DNA from: Cognataquiflexum aquatile
Lineage (GTDB): Bacteria; Bacteroidota; Bacteroidia; Cytophagales; Cyclobacteriaceae
Assembly: GCF_003316845.1 (NCBI RefSeq)
Contig: NZ_QMIK01000008.1
Location: forward strand, 164,602-228,601
DNA: 64,000 nt
Reading direction: 5' to 3'
The notes beneath the pieces are model-generated. The model searched no databases. It was not told the DNA's origin and saw only the letters and a list, made by a program, of their open reading frames with translations. How positions within the stretch are numbered: the first letter of the stretch is position 1; the number at the start of each line of letters is the position of its first letter. Positions 52,935 to 61,272 of this stretch are shown here, one piece after another. The translations under genes were made by a program, and so were the position numbers.

Positions 52935-53762
52935 CTACCCCAAAGCCACATCCAAAATCATCATGACGGTAAATCCCAACATGAATCCCAACACTGCCAA
53001 ATCAGTGTACTTGTCGCGCTGTGTTTCGGGAATAACCTCTTCGACTACAACATAGATCATCGCGCCGGCAGCAAAGGAAAGCGCATAAGGCAATACATTC
53101 TGCATGTGGATGACCGCAACAGCACCCAAGACACCGGCAACAGGTTCTACGACAGCGGATAACTGTCCGTACCAAAAGCTTTTTCTCCGGCTTACTCCCT
53201 GTCTTCTCAAGGGTGCAGCGACAGCCAAGCCCTCAGGAAAATTTTGGATGCCAATACCGATAGCCAAAGCCACTGCTGCAGAGATACTCGCCCCTTCCAT
53301 GCCGTTGGCAGCTGCGCCAAAAAGAATTCCTACTGCCAATCCCTCAGGGATATTGTGCAGCGTAATCGCCAAAAGCAGCAAAGTAGACTTGTGCCATTTG
53401 GTGGCGACACCTTCGGTCTCTTCTTTGTTGAAGTTGATGTGGAGGTGGGGCATGAGCTTGTCCAACCCAAATATGAAAAAACCGCCCAAAAGGAAACCGA
53501 TCGCAGCCGGCAACCAAGGCATAGTCGGATACATTTTTTCGGAATGTTTGATGCTCGGCGCTAAAAGTGACCAAAAACTCGCCGCAATCATCACCCCTCC
53601 CGTAAATCCAAGCATGGTGTCAAAAACCGCTCTGTTGATGGTTTTGAAAAAAAAGACTAAAGATGCGCCTAAGGCAGTCAAAAACCAGGTAAACAAAGTC
53701 GCAAGCAAGGCGGCTTTGACCGGTCCAATCTCAGTTGCATAAATTTCAATGGATTCAAGCAT
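52935..53762 (-). CDS. ZIP family divalent metal transporter
   Basis: 275 residues from the ATG at 53762 (MLESIEIYATEIG); an upstream Met 18 bp away is possible. Eight helices are expected. TM4 has HNIPEGLAVGILFG and TM5 has GIQNFPEGLAVAAPLR, the binuclear metal-site motifs of the GufA-like subfamily. The loop between TM3 and TM4 contains PHLHINFNKEETEG with metal-binding His. The protein takes up zinc, iron or manganese into the cytoplasm. It converges with the porin gene and follows the DsrE gene across a repeat. Confidence 0.92.
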   Translation of the reverse strand: MLESIEIYATEIGPVKAALLATLFTWFLTALGASLVFFFKTINRAVFDTMLGFTGGVMIAASFWSLLAPSIKHSEKMYPTMPWLPAAIGFLLGGFFIFGLDKLMPHLHINFNKEETEGVATKWHKSTLLLLAITLHNIPEGLAVGILFGAAANGMEGASISAAVALAIGIGIQNFPEGLAVAAPLRRQGVSRRKSFWYGQLSAVVEPVAGVLGAVAVIHMQNVLPYALSFAAGAMIYVVVEEVIPETQRDKYTDLAVLGFMLGFTVMMILDVALG

Positions 53763-53914
53763 TGGAAATTGTTTCCACAAAATTATCCAAGTTTTTTGAA
53801 TAGTAAGAAAAAAAGAAAAAGGTAGTAAGGAATCAATTCTCCCCGATAATTAAACCTTGGTACATATTAATATTCTGAATGGCTCAAATCATTAAAACCC
53901 GGACTGAAGTTCGG

Positions 53915-53955
53915 TTGAGCCTGCTGTCGTCTGTGGACTATGGACTGAGGACTAA
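53915..53955. repeat. Dispersed intergenic repeat (GGACTATGGACT type)
   Basis: gtcgtctgtggactatggac followed by tgaggactaa, reverse complement of the gtccatagtccacag elements at 46375 and 13306. Confidence 0.5.
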
Positions 53956-53979
53956 TTGACCTTGATATGGCCTTCTCTC

Positions 53980-54399
53980 TTATCCCCCTGCCTTGATATA
54001 AATCCAACCGGCTTCCTGCTTCATGACAAGTTCGATGATGGCAGCAGGGACAAATCCCGCCAAGGGCAAAAACTGCTCTTTTTTCATTTCCCTTTGCTTC
54101 AAAGTGTTTTCGCAGATAACAAAGACCACTCCTTTGTCCACCAATTTTTGCAGATCACTTTCAAAAGGATTATTCGTTTTGCTGAGCAAATCTATACCCA
54201 TTCCATGGGTGACCACTTCGATTTTTGCGTTGGGAGCTGCAGTGAGGACGTTATTGAGCTGTCTTATAAATTTCTTATGAACTTCCTGTTCACCGTCTGT
54301 CAGTTGAAATAAGATTTTATGCTCAGCCGTGGAGACAACCTGCGCGGAGGCAATGGCAGTAAATACCATCAAAAGGAGCAATGTGAGGGAAGTTCGCAT
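53980..54399 (-). CDS. Exported DsrE-family protein
   Basis: 139 residues. Signal peptide about 1-19 (ending AIASAQV). The DsrE/F-like Rossmann-type fold follows: HKILFQLTDGEQEVHKKFIRQLNNVL near 27-52, KIEVVTHGMGIDLL near 59-72 and GVVFVICENTLKQREM near 90-105 (single Cys). The end is GFVPAAIIELVMKQEAGWIYIKAGG. DsrE proteins carry sulfur as persulfide on Cys; here the Cys in VICEN is in the right area. Its export is unusual but common for this subset in Bacteroidota. The gene follows the TonB receptor gene by 73 bp on the same strand and lies near the sulfide:quinone oxidoreductase gene. Confidence 0.85.
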   Translation of the reverse strand: MRTSLTLLLLMVFTAIASAQVVSTAEHKILFQLTDGEQEVHKKFIRQLNNVLTAAPNAKIEVVTHGMGIDLLSKTNNPFESDLQKLVDKGVVFVICENTLKQREMKKEQFLPLAGFVPAAIIELVMKQEAGWIYIKAGG

Positions 54400-54472
54400 G
54401 ATTTTTTTCTGTTAAGCTACGGTTTATCTTGTTATTATTTCGTGATTTGAGTCACGGATTTGGGAGTTATCC

Positions 54473-56881
54473 TCAGAAATTGGCCATCAGACTCAGTATA
54501 AAATTCCTGCCCGGAGCAGCAATTCCGGAGCTGTAAGTCCTAAACCTGATGTCGGTGATGTTTTCAAATCCGGCACTGATGGTCAGGTGCTTATGGGCTT
54601 GGTACATTCCTTTAAGGTTCAACGTTGCCCAAGAAGGACTATATGGGTTTCCATTGGCGTCGATGGCATATAATTCGGGTTTCCCCCTTTCTTCAAGGGG
54701 AAGTTGTTCGAAAGAAAACCCACCGGAATATTCAGAAAATAGCTGAACAGTCAGTTTTTCCTTTCGGTATTCCAACCGGCTTACGCCAAAAGTCGGCGGG
54801 GCATGTCGGGTGGGACTTTGGCTTCCATCATCGGTTTCTTCTGTTCCTTTTTGGAGATTTAATCTTGAGGAAAAGGTCAGATTCATCGGTAATTTGATTT
54901 CCAAAGCTGCCTGTAACCCAAGGATTCGGACGAAAGCCGCATTTTGCAAAGCCAATACTTTGCTCATTTCGCCGTCGTAAAGGATACTGTCCATGCCGTT
55001 GAGGGTGTACGCCCTTCTTACCAAGGCATTGTCCAAATGGGTATAATATCCGGTGAGGTCGATCATCATCCAATCCCCAAAAACTTTTCCTATGTTTAAC
55101 TCCAAATTATAGGCGTACTCGGCTTCCAAGTCAGGATTCGGCACCATGACTGTTCCCGGCTCAGAGTCAAAAACTTTTCCAATATCGTCTACATTCGGTG
55201 CCCGGAATCCTGTGGAGGCATTGACATGTACTGTCCAATCCGGTGCAGGCGTATACACCCAACCTGTGTTTGCCGTGAGCGCACCTTCCCTGTTGTTGCT
55301 TTGTTCAAAAGGAAAGGGATAAAAATCCATGTTGTTACTGAAGTCGGCTTTCAGTCCAAAGTAATTATACCTCAGACCTGCCTGAATGAGTGATTTTGTA
55401 GTGAGTTTCTTTTGGTAGGAACCATAGGCCGCATAAGATTTCCATGTCGCATCGGGATACCTCGCAGGCCCTACCGAAATTTCCCCGGAACGGATATTTT
55501 CATCCTGCCCGGTCGATAGAACATCATTTTGAATCAGTTCCAGGCCGTAAAAAAGCTTGGCATTTTTTGGGAAGGTCTTCAGAAAATCAAGGTTGGCAGA
55601 ATATGCCATGACCTCTTCGGTTCTTGTTCGCCGGATAGGATCGTTGAAGTTCCGGTCAATCCTGCTTTCTCCGAATTTTTGGAGGGCAAGATTCAAGGTA
55701 ACCTGATCAAAGGCTTTGGAGTCAGAAGTGTGTGAAATCTTCAGGTGGTTCATCATCCAAGATTGGGGCCCATATTTCCATTCCGCACTGCGGGGTTGGC
55801 CATTTGGCCTAAACCGGATCAACCTGTCATACCTGGAAAACGTGGAAGTTTCCGAATAATGGAATCCATATTGAAAATCCCATTTTTGATTGGGAGCGAA
55901 TCTGATTTTTTGCATCAGGTTGAGTTGGTTGTAGCCTGAAGGAACCTGGATTTTGGGATTGGGATTTTCAACCAAAAGGTCTTGGTTGTTTTCGGTGACC
56001 ACATAAGTTGGCCGCAAAAATTCCTCGGGACCATTGCTTCCCATCTTGAGGTCGTCAAAATTATGGCTACTTATACTGGTGACCCCGGCCCATTTTTTAT
56101 TCCCATATTTCAGGTGGATATGCCCTGTTTTTTCGCTGTTGGCCGTGCTGGTCCGGAGGGTAACATTGCCTGAAAGGTATTTTCTTTCAGCGATTTGGGT
56201 CTGCAGTGTTTGGAAACTCATCACTGCCCCGATTGCATCAGAGCCATAGATGATGGATCCCGGACCAAAAAAGACTTCCGTACTTTCCGTAGCAAATGGA
56301 TCCAAGGAGATGACATTGTGGAGGTTACCGCTTCTGAAAATGGCGGTATTCATCCTGACACCATCGACGGTGTATAAAAGGCGGTTGGTCGAAAAACCCC
56401 TAATCATCGGACTTCCGCCTCCCTGTTGGCTTTTTTGAACAAAGACCTCACCCGAAATACCCAATAAGTCGGCTGCCGTTTGGGGATTGAGGAGATTTCT
56501 TTCTTCGGTCGTAATGGTTGTAATTCTTGCAGGAATTTCCTGACGGGATTGACTCCATTTGGTAGCGGACACTACTGCTTGTTGCAGTGTTATTTCCGAG
56601 TGTTCTAGAAAAACCTGAAAACCTTCACTTTCAAGTTGGCGGTAGCTTTTGGAAACCGGGATATAGCCAAAAATCCGGATGTCAATTTTTTCCTGACCCT
56701 TGAAAGTGCTTATATCGGCCTCACCCTGAGCATTGGTATGTACCATGAGTTTTGCTTTTGGGGAAGCGATAGTGACAAATTCCATCGGGATATCCGAACC
56801 TGACTCCCGGACTGAAAGTATCTGACCAAAGGCCGTATTGAATTGAAATAAAATCAAAAGCAATAATCCTGTTCTGAGCAT
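54473..56881 (-). CDS. TonB-dependent outer membrane receptor
   Basis: 802 residues. Signal peptide about 1-19, a CarboxypepD_reg-like domain at about 20-95, a plug domain at about 115-225 (ITTEERNLLNPQTAADLLG, then GGGSPMIRGFSTNRLLYTVDGVRMN) and a 22-strand barrel from about 240. The C-terminus ends in ...FILSLMANF. The substrate is not visible; the plug and barrel resemble those of heme, siderophore and vitamin B12 receptors of Bacteroidota. It is followed on the same strand by the DsrE gene and preceded by the sulfide:quinone oxidoreductase gene, whose terminator separates the two. Confidence 0.92.
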   Translation of the reverse strand: MLRTGLLLLILFQFNTAFGQILSVRESGSDIPMEFVTIASPKAKLMVHTNAQGEADISTFKGQEKIDIRIFGYIPVSKSYRQLESEGFQVFLEHSEITLQQAVVSATKWSQSRQEIPARITTITTEERNLLNPQTAADLLGISGEVFVQKSQQGGGSPMIRGFSTNRLLYTVDGVRMNTAIFRSGNLHNVISLDPFATESTEVFFGPGSIIYGSDAIGAVMSFQTLQTQIAERKYLSGNVTLRTSTANSEKTGHIHLKYGNKKWAGVTSISSHNFDDLKMGSNGPEEFLRPTYVVTENNQDLLVENPNPKIQVPSGYNQLNLMQKIRFAPNQKWDFQYGFHYSETSTFSRYDRLIRFRPNGQPRSAEWKYGPQSWMMNHLKISHTSDSKAFDQVTLNLALQKFGESRIDRNFNDPIRRTRTEEVMAYSANLDFLKTFPKNAKLFYGLELIQNDVLSTGQDENIRSGEISVGPARYPDATWKSYAAYGSYQKKLTTKSLIQAGLRYNYFGLKADFSNNMDFYPFPFEQSNNREGALTANTGWVYTPAPDWTVHVNASTGFRAPNVDDIGKVFDSEPGTVMVPNPDLEAEYAYNLELNIGKVFGDWMMIDLTGYYTHLDNALVRRAYTLNGMDSILYDGEMSKVLALQNAAFVRILGLQAALEIKLPMNLTFSSRLNLQKGTEETDDGSQSPTRHAPPTFGVSRLEYRKEKLTVQLFSEYSGGFSFEQLPLEERGKPELYAIDANGNPYSPSWATLNLKGMYQAHKHLTISAGFENITDIRFRTYSSGIAAPGRNFILSLMANF

Positions 56882-56973
56882 TCATTTTAAAATTCGCTCG
56901 GGAAGTTAGGCAACTTTTGAAAAATAAGAAGTGGAATTTATGTGAAAGCAAACCTGAAGGGACGGCGTTTCTG

Positions 56974-57007
56974 AAAAATAAAATGGCCCGGTGTCTCTCC
57001 GGGCCAT
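56974..57007 (-). terminator. Rho-independent terminator after the SQR gene
   Basis: Perfect 9-bp GC-rich stem ATGGCCCGG / CCGGGCCAT (56983-56991 and 56999-57007) followed on the minus strand by TTTATTTTTC. It starts 5 bp beyond the stop codon of the SQR gene. Confidence 0.85.
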
Positions 57008-57012
57008 CCCTA

Positions 57013-58275
57013 TCAGGCTCTTCCTCTGAGCATCATGTCCCAATACATTCTTGGGAGTACATATTTTTTGAGCAGCCACATGCTGTATTGCTCTTTGCTG
57101 GTATCTACAAAAGTGGAGATGAGCGGGTCACTGTCTCTGACGTTGTCATATTTGAATTCTGCCAATACCATTTTGCTGTAGCCCGTTACCAAAGGGCAAG
57201 AAGAATAACCCTCGTATTTCATTCCTCCTACTTTATTTGTCTTTATCAGGTGAATTAAATTGCCCACCACCACAGGAGCTTGCTTTCTCACGGCAGCACC
57301 GGTTTTGGCAGTCGGCAAGGCAGCTACATCACCCAAGGAAAAGACATTTGGAAATCTCAGGTGCTGAAGTGTGTTGATGTCCACATCCACCCAACCTTTG
57401 CCCGGGCCTTCTTTCATGGAGATGGGGGAGTTCCGCACAAAATCCGGAGCCTGCTGAGGTGGTGCAAGGTGAAGCATGTCGTAATGGATGGTGATTTCGG
57501 TTTCTCCACCCATTTTTTCCATGATTCTGGCATCTAGTTTTTTGGAATATTCATCAAAGTCGCCCTTGATATATTTGAAAGTGATTTCTTGTTTGGCGCC
57601 GTCAATTTTGACCGGGGCATAAAATGTCTTGAGGATGATATCCCTGTCGGCAATGATTTTATTCAATGTTTTGGCATAGACCTCAACCCCAAAAATTACT
57701 GTGCCCGGTGTCGCAAAAATCACCTTGGTCTTGTCCCGGACACCGGATCTCCTGAAATATTCCTCAGCCATGTACATGATTTTTTGTGGTGCTCCTCCGC
57801 ATTTGATGGGAGTGGTAGGCTGGGTAAAAACCGCATTGCCGCCTTTAAAATTCTGCAGAACTTCCCAAGTATGTTTTGGATTGGTATAGTTGCTGCAAAC
57901 GACGCCTTTGTCCATCACTTCAGATAGTCCGGGCAACAATTCGGGAGCCATGATCAGACCCGGTGCCAAAACCAAAAAATCGTAGGTAAGGTCTCCGGAT
58001 TTAACTGTTTTCACCATGTTTTTTTCCGGTATCAACTCGGTAGCCTTGTCTTTGACCCAAGTAACTCCTTTGGGAATATACCTGGCTTCTGACCTTTCCG
58101 TGTCTTCAAATTTGTATGTTCCCGCTCCCACCAAGGTCCAGGCAGGCTGGTAATAATGTTTTTCGGAAGGTTCGAGAATGGCTACCTGAAGGTTTTTATC
58201 TTTGTTTCGAAGCTGTGCTGCGACAGTTATTCCGGCAGTTCCTCCTCCTATGATCAATATCTGATAGTGTGCCAT
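57013..58275 (-). CDS. sqr: Sulfide:quinone oxidoreductase
   Basis: 420 residues. The FAD-binding Rossmann fold is at the N-terminus (ILIIGGGTAGITVAAQL, 6-22); the quinone-side region has HYYQPAWTLVGAG. The redox Cys pair is C159 in TPIKCGGAPQK and C360 in YSSCPLVTGY; a third Cys is C127. This matches the SQRDL-like type with PxKCGGAPQK. The second FAD segment is NVFSLGDVAALPTAKTGAAVRKQAPVV. The enzyme oxidises sulfide and passes electrons to the quinone pool, bound to the inner membrane; in a heterotroph this gives detoxification and extra energy. The terminator that follows separates it from the TonB receptor and DsrE genes. Confidence 0.93.
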   Translation of the reverse strand: MAHYQILIIGGGTAGITVAAQLRNKDKNLQVAILEPSEKHYYQPAWTLVGAGTYKFEDTERSEARYIPKGVTWVKDKATELIPEKNMVKTVKSGDLTYDFLVLAPGLIMAPELLPGLSEVMDKGVVCSNYTNPKHTWEVLQNFKGGNAVFTQPTTPIKCGGAPQKIMYMAEEYFRRSGVRDKTKVIFATPGTVIFGVEVYAKTLNKIIADRDIILKTFYAPVKIDGAKQEITFKYIKGDFDEYSKKLDARIMEKMGGETEITIHYDMLHLAPPQQAPDFVRNSPISMKEGPGKGWVDVDINTLQHLRFPNVFSLGDVAALPTAKTGAAVRKQAPVVVGNLIHLIKTNKVGGMKYEGYSSCPLVTGYSKMVLAEFKYDNVRDSDPLISTFVDTSKEQYSMWLLKKYVLPRMYWDMMLRGRA

Positions 58276-58413
58276 GGATATTTTCGTTTTTTATATTATA
58301 AAAGTAGTAACCTGAAAAAATGGAAACAGTGATATTGATCACGTTTATACCATATTTTAAAAAAAATTAGAATAATCAAAAACCGGATTTGGTTTAGAAA
58401 AGGGGAGGGATTT

Positions 58414-58890
58414 TTAATACAGTGATTTGTTGTCAAGCAATTCCCATTCCTTGAAAACCTTTTTGGCTGCTTCCTTAGAAAGTTGGGAAAAAGGGATTTT
58501 CCTTTTATTAAGAGGCAACTCCAATTCCTCATAAATAAACTGGTCATCGAAGCCTATTGCGGCAGCATCCTTCTTGGTATTGGCAAAAAATACCCTCTCC
58601 GGTCTCGCCCAATAAATGGCTCCAAGGCACATAGGGCAAGGTTCACAGGAAGTATAGAGGTAACAGCCTTCCAATTGAAAACTTCCCAGGTTTTTGCAGG
58701 CATCCCTGATGGCGACCACTTCCGCATGGGCAGTAGGGTCATTGGTGTCCAAGACGGAATTACATCCCTGACCGACTACCTTCCCGTCTTTTACAATAAC
58801 ACATCCAAAAGGACCACCTTTTCCCTGCACCATTCCTGACCGGGACAAGTCAATGGCCATTTTCATGAATTTTTCGTGGATTTCTTCCAT
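58414..58890 (-). CDS. Nucleoside/guanine deaminase (GuaD-like)
   Basis: 158 residues from the ATG at 58890 (MEEIHEKFMKMA); seven extra residues upstream are not expected. Zinc cytidine-deaminase fold with H55 and E57 in AHAEVVAIRDAC and C85, C88 in SCEPCPMCLGAIYWAR. These two motifs are those of guanine deaminases of about 156 residues in Bacillus. It should convert guanine to xanthine in the cytosol, supplying nitrogen; a related nucleoside deaminase activity cannot be excluded. It is followed by a gap of repeats on the upstream side and stands alone. Confidence 0.9.
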   Translation of the reverse strand: MEEIHEKFMKMAIDLSRSGMVQGKGGPFGCVIVKDGKVVGQGCNSVLDTNDPTAHAEVVAIRDACKNLGSFQLEGCYLYTSCEPCPMCLGAIYWARPERVFFANTKKDAAAIGFDDQFIYEELELPLNKRKIPFSQLSKEAAKKVFKEWELLDNKSLY

Positions 58891-59191
58891 GGGGATTTTT
58901 TTAAGTATCAAGTATCAAGAATCAAGAAACGAGAACTGAGTACCAAGTATTAAGTACCAAGTACCAAGATTCAAAGGTAGAAGATCAAGGTTTCATTTCC
59001 GACCTGGTATCAGTTAACCAAATAACCCACTAGTCTTTAACCAAATAACCATTAACCACTACTCCAATTCTCCGATATCTTGACAACCCGAACTTGACAA
59101 CTTGACAACTCGATAACAATGACAACCTGACAACAATTACAACCACTACAACAATTACAACCAAATAACCATCAACCAAATAACCATCCCC
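58891..59191. repeat. Degenerate simple repeats between guaD-like and LytTR genes
   Basis: Three blocks of short imperfect tandem repeats: agtatcaag / agtaccaag units (about 58908-58972), accaaataacc units (about 59016-59060 and 59155-59190), and tgacaact / acaacaattac units (about 59088-59160). No gene is supported. Unit lengths are 8 to 12 bp. Confidence 0.75.
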
Positions 59192-59932
59192 TCACCCAAT
59201 CCACTTACCCAAAAATTCCATAAAGGCATCTTTGTAATTTTCGCTGACGACAATCTGGGCATGTCCGATGTGGATGACATTCCGTGATACCGAGTCAATA
59301 TGGTCGAGGTTGATGATAAATGAACGGTGTACGCGCATGAAGTTGTCGGATGCCAAAAGTTCCTCCATACTTTTCATGCTAGTGAGGGAGAGTAGGGGAT
59401 TTGGCTTGTCTTTCAAATGTACCTTGACATAGTCCTTGTAGGCTTCGATATGGGTGATGTCTTTGAGCATCACTTTGACGAGTTGGTATTCTACTTTGAG
59501 GAAAATATAATCCAGCTGTTTTCCCGGTTCTGCTTTGGTGACTGTGTTTTTGCTTTGGTTTTCAAAAAACTGATACGCCTTGGTGGCTGCTTTCAAAAAC
59601 TCCTCATAACTGAAGGGTTTGAGCAGATAATCCAATGCATCTACTTTGTATCCTTCGACTGCAAACTGGTTGTAGGCCGTGGTAAAAATTATTTTGGGTT
59701 TTTTGGAAGCGGTTTTTCCGTCGAGGATCCTGGCCAATTCCATTCCTGAAAGGTCCGGCATCTGGATGTCCAAAAAAATCAGGTCCACCTCATGTTGGTT
59801 GACATAACCCAAAGCCTGGATGGCATTGTCAAACTTGGATTGCAGGCTGAGAAATGAGGTTTGTTCTATGAATTTGGCAACCAAATCCAAGGCCAAGGGC
59901 TCATCATCTACCGCAATACATTTGATGGTCAT
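59192..59932 (-). CDS. LytTR-type response regulator
   Basis: 246 residues. The receiver domain (1-120) has D9/D10/E11 (VDDEP), phosphorylation site D55 (IFLDIQMPD) and the Lys of LLKPFSYEEF. The C-terminal LytTR DNA-binding domain is at about 145-245 (YIFLKVEYQLVKVMLKDITHIEAYKDYVKVH, then FMRVHRSFIINLDHID). It overlaps the kinase gene by 4 bp, which fits a coupled two-gene operon. LytTR regulators in Bacteroidota often control polysaccharide or surface functions; the target here is not known. Confidence 0.93.
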   Translation of the reverse strand: MTIKCIAVDDEPLALDLVAKFIEQTSFLSLQSKFDNAIQALGYVNQHEVDLIFLDIQMPDLSGMELARILDGKTASKKPKIIFTTAYNQFAVEGYKVDALDYLLKPFSYEEFLKAATKAYQFFENQSKNTVTKAEPGKQLDYIFLKVEYQLVKVMLKDITHIEAYKDYVKVHLKDKPNPLLSLTSMKSMEELLASDNFMRVHRSFIINLDHIDSVSRNVIHIGHAQIVVSENYKDAFMEFLGKWIG

Positions 59933-61005
59933 GACAGGTCTATTTTCAGAGTGATCTTAAATTGGTTTTCGGCGTTTTCTTGGTCGATATCCAGTTTGTA
60001 TTTGCCAGGATAGAGAAGGTCAAGTCTTCTGATGGTATTGGTCATCCCGATTCCGCTAGCACTTCCTTCAGGCGTATTCTCTGTTGATTTGAAAATCGTA
60101 TTTTCAGTATGCAGTACAAGGTAGTTTTTCTCCCTTGAAAGTGAAATAAGAATATTGCTTTCTTTTTGGGAGCTGATGCCGTGTTTGAAGCAGTTTTCAA
60201 TAAATGGTAACAGCAGCATGGGTGCGATTTCAGCTTCTTCGATTTTTTCAGGAATCTGAAGGTCTAATTTTACTTTGCCGGTCAGCCTCAGTTTCATCAA
60301 CTCGATAAAATCCTTGATAAACTCATTTTCCTTGGTCAGAAGGGTTTGGTTTTTTTCGGTTTCATAGAGTACATACCGCATCATCCTGCTCAGTTTCAAC
60401 AACGCCGTTTTGGCCTTTTCCACATCGATATTGGTAAGGGCGTATATATTGTTGAGTGTATTGAAAAAGAAGTGTGGGTTGATCTGTGCTTTGAGATAGG
60501 ATAATTCGGAATTGATCTGTTGCTGTTGGAGTTCCAATCTCACTTTTTCGTCAGACTGCCATTTTTGGACCGCACCGATACTGGTACTGATTCCTACTGA
60601 CATACTGAAAATTATAAAATTGAACAAATCATAGCGGTTAAAGAAACTTCTGTTGGCTACATAGGGCACGCCCGGCCTAAAAGCTTTGTGCATCAATTCC
60701 GGCATGTTGGTGTACTGATCATATAAAATGAAAATGACCACATAAAATAATCCACCAAGAAGATTCAAAATTAAATACAGGGAAGTTTTGTTTTTGAACA
60801 GCACATTGGGGATCAGGTAGAAAAAATTGAAATAGAAGGTTAGAATAAGGGATGCAAACTGTAATACTTGCTTGATCCAATATTCATTGGGACGCTCAAC
60901 CTCTGAACTTAGCGGAGAAAGCAAAAAGATGACTGATCCAAATAGACTCCAGCCCAAGATATGGATGAGAATAGGCAGACTTTTTTTGATAGTGATCTCA
61001 GGCAT
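59929..61005 (-). CDS. LytS-type sensor histidine kinase
   Basis: 358 residues. About four membrane helices lie at 12-32, 45-65, 78-98 and 128-148, followed by a coiled linker. The His_kinase domain (PF06580 type) has the phosphorylation site H178 in KAQINPHFFFNTLNNIY, and a HATPase_c domain contains MLLLPFIENCFKHGI and GIGMTNTIRRLDLLYP. No extracytoplasmic sensor domain is present, so the signal is probably sensed in the membrane. It overlaps the LytTR gene by 4 bp. Confidence 0.93.
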   Translation of the reverse strand: MPEITIKKSLPILIHILGWSLFGSVIFLLSPLSSEVERPNEYWIKQVLQFASLILTFYFNFFYLIPNVLFKNKTSLYLILNLLGGLFYVVIFILYDQYTNMPELMHKAFRPGVPYVANRSFFNRYDLFNFIIFSMSVGISTSIGAVQKWQSDEKVRLELQQQQINSELSYLKAQINPHFFFNTLNNIYALTNIDVEKAKTALLKLSRMMRYVLYETEKNQTLLTKENEFIKDFIELMKLRLTGKVKLDLQIPEKIEEAEIAPMLLLPFIENCFKHGISSQKESNILISLSREKNYLVLHTENTIFKSTENTPEGSASGIGMTNTIRRLDLLYPGKYKLDIDQENAENQFKITLKIDLS

Positions 61006-61272
61006 GATACAGATATTATGTAAATGTGATGTAAACTAATCGAAAGTTTTGCGGTTAAACCACAACAATCTACCAATCAGGCCATTTAGTCGCCCAAATG
61101 GGAGATTTGGAGGTTAAGTGCCAAAAATGAGTAAATAAATGGACTTATCAGGCTTTCCATGCCTTTGGTCGATGCATTTCCACTCCCTATCTATTTGATT
61201 TTTTTTTGATTTCAATCAGATATTCCTTTGTTGAGTAATCTGTCCAAAAGACAACCACAAAATTTTAAAGTG

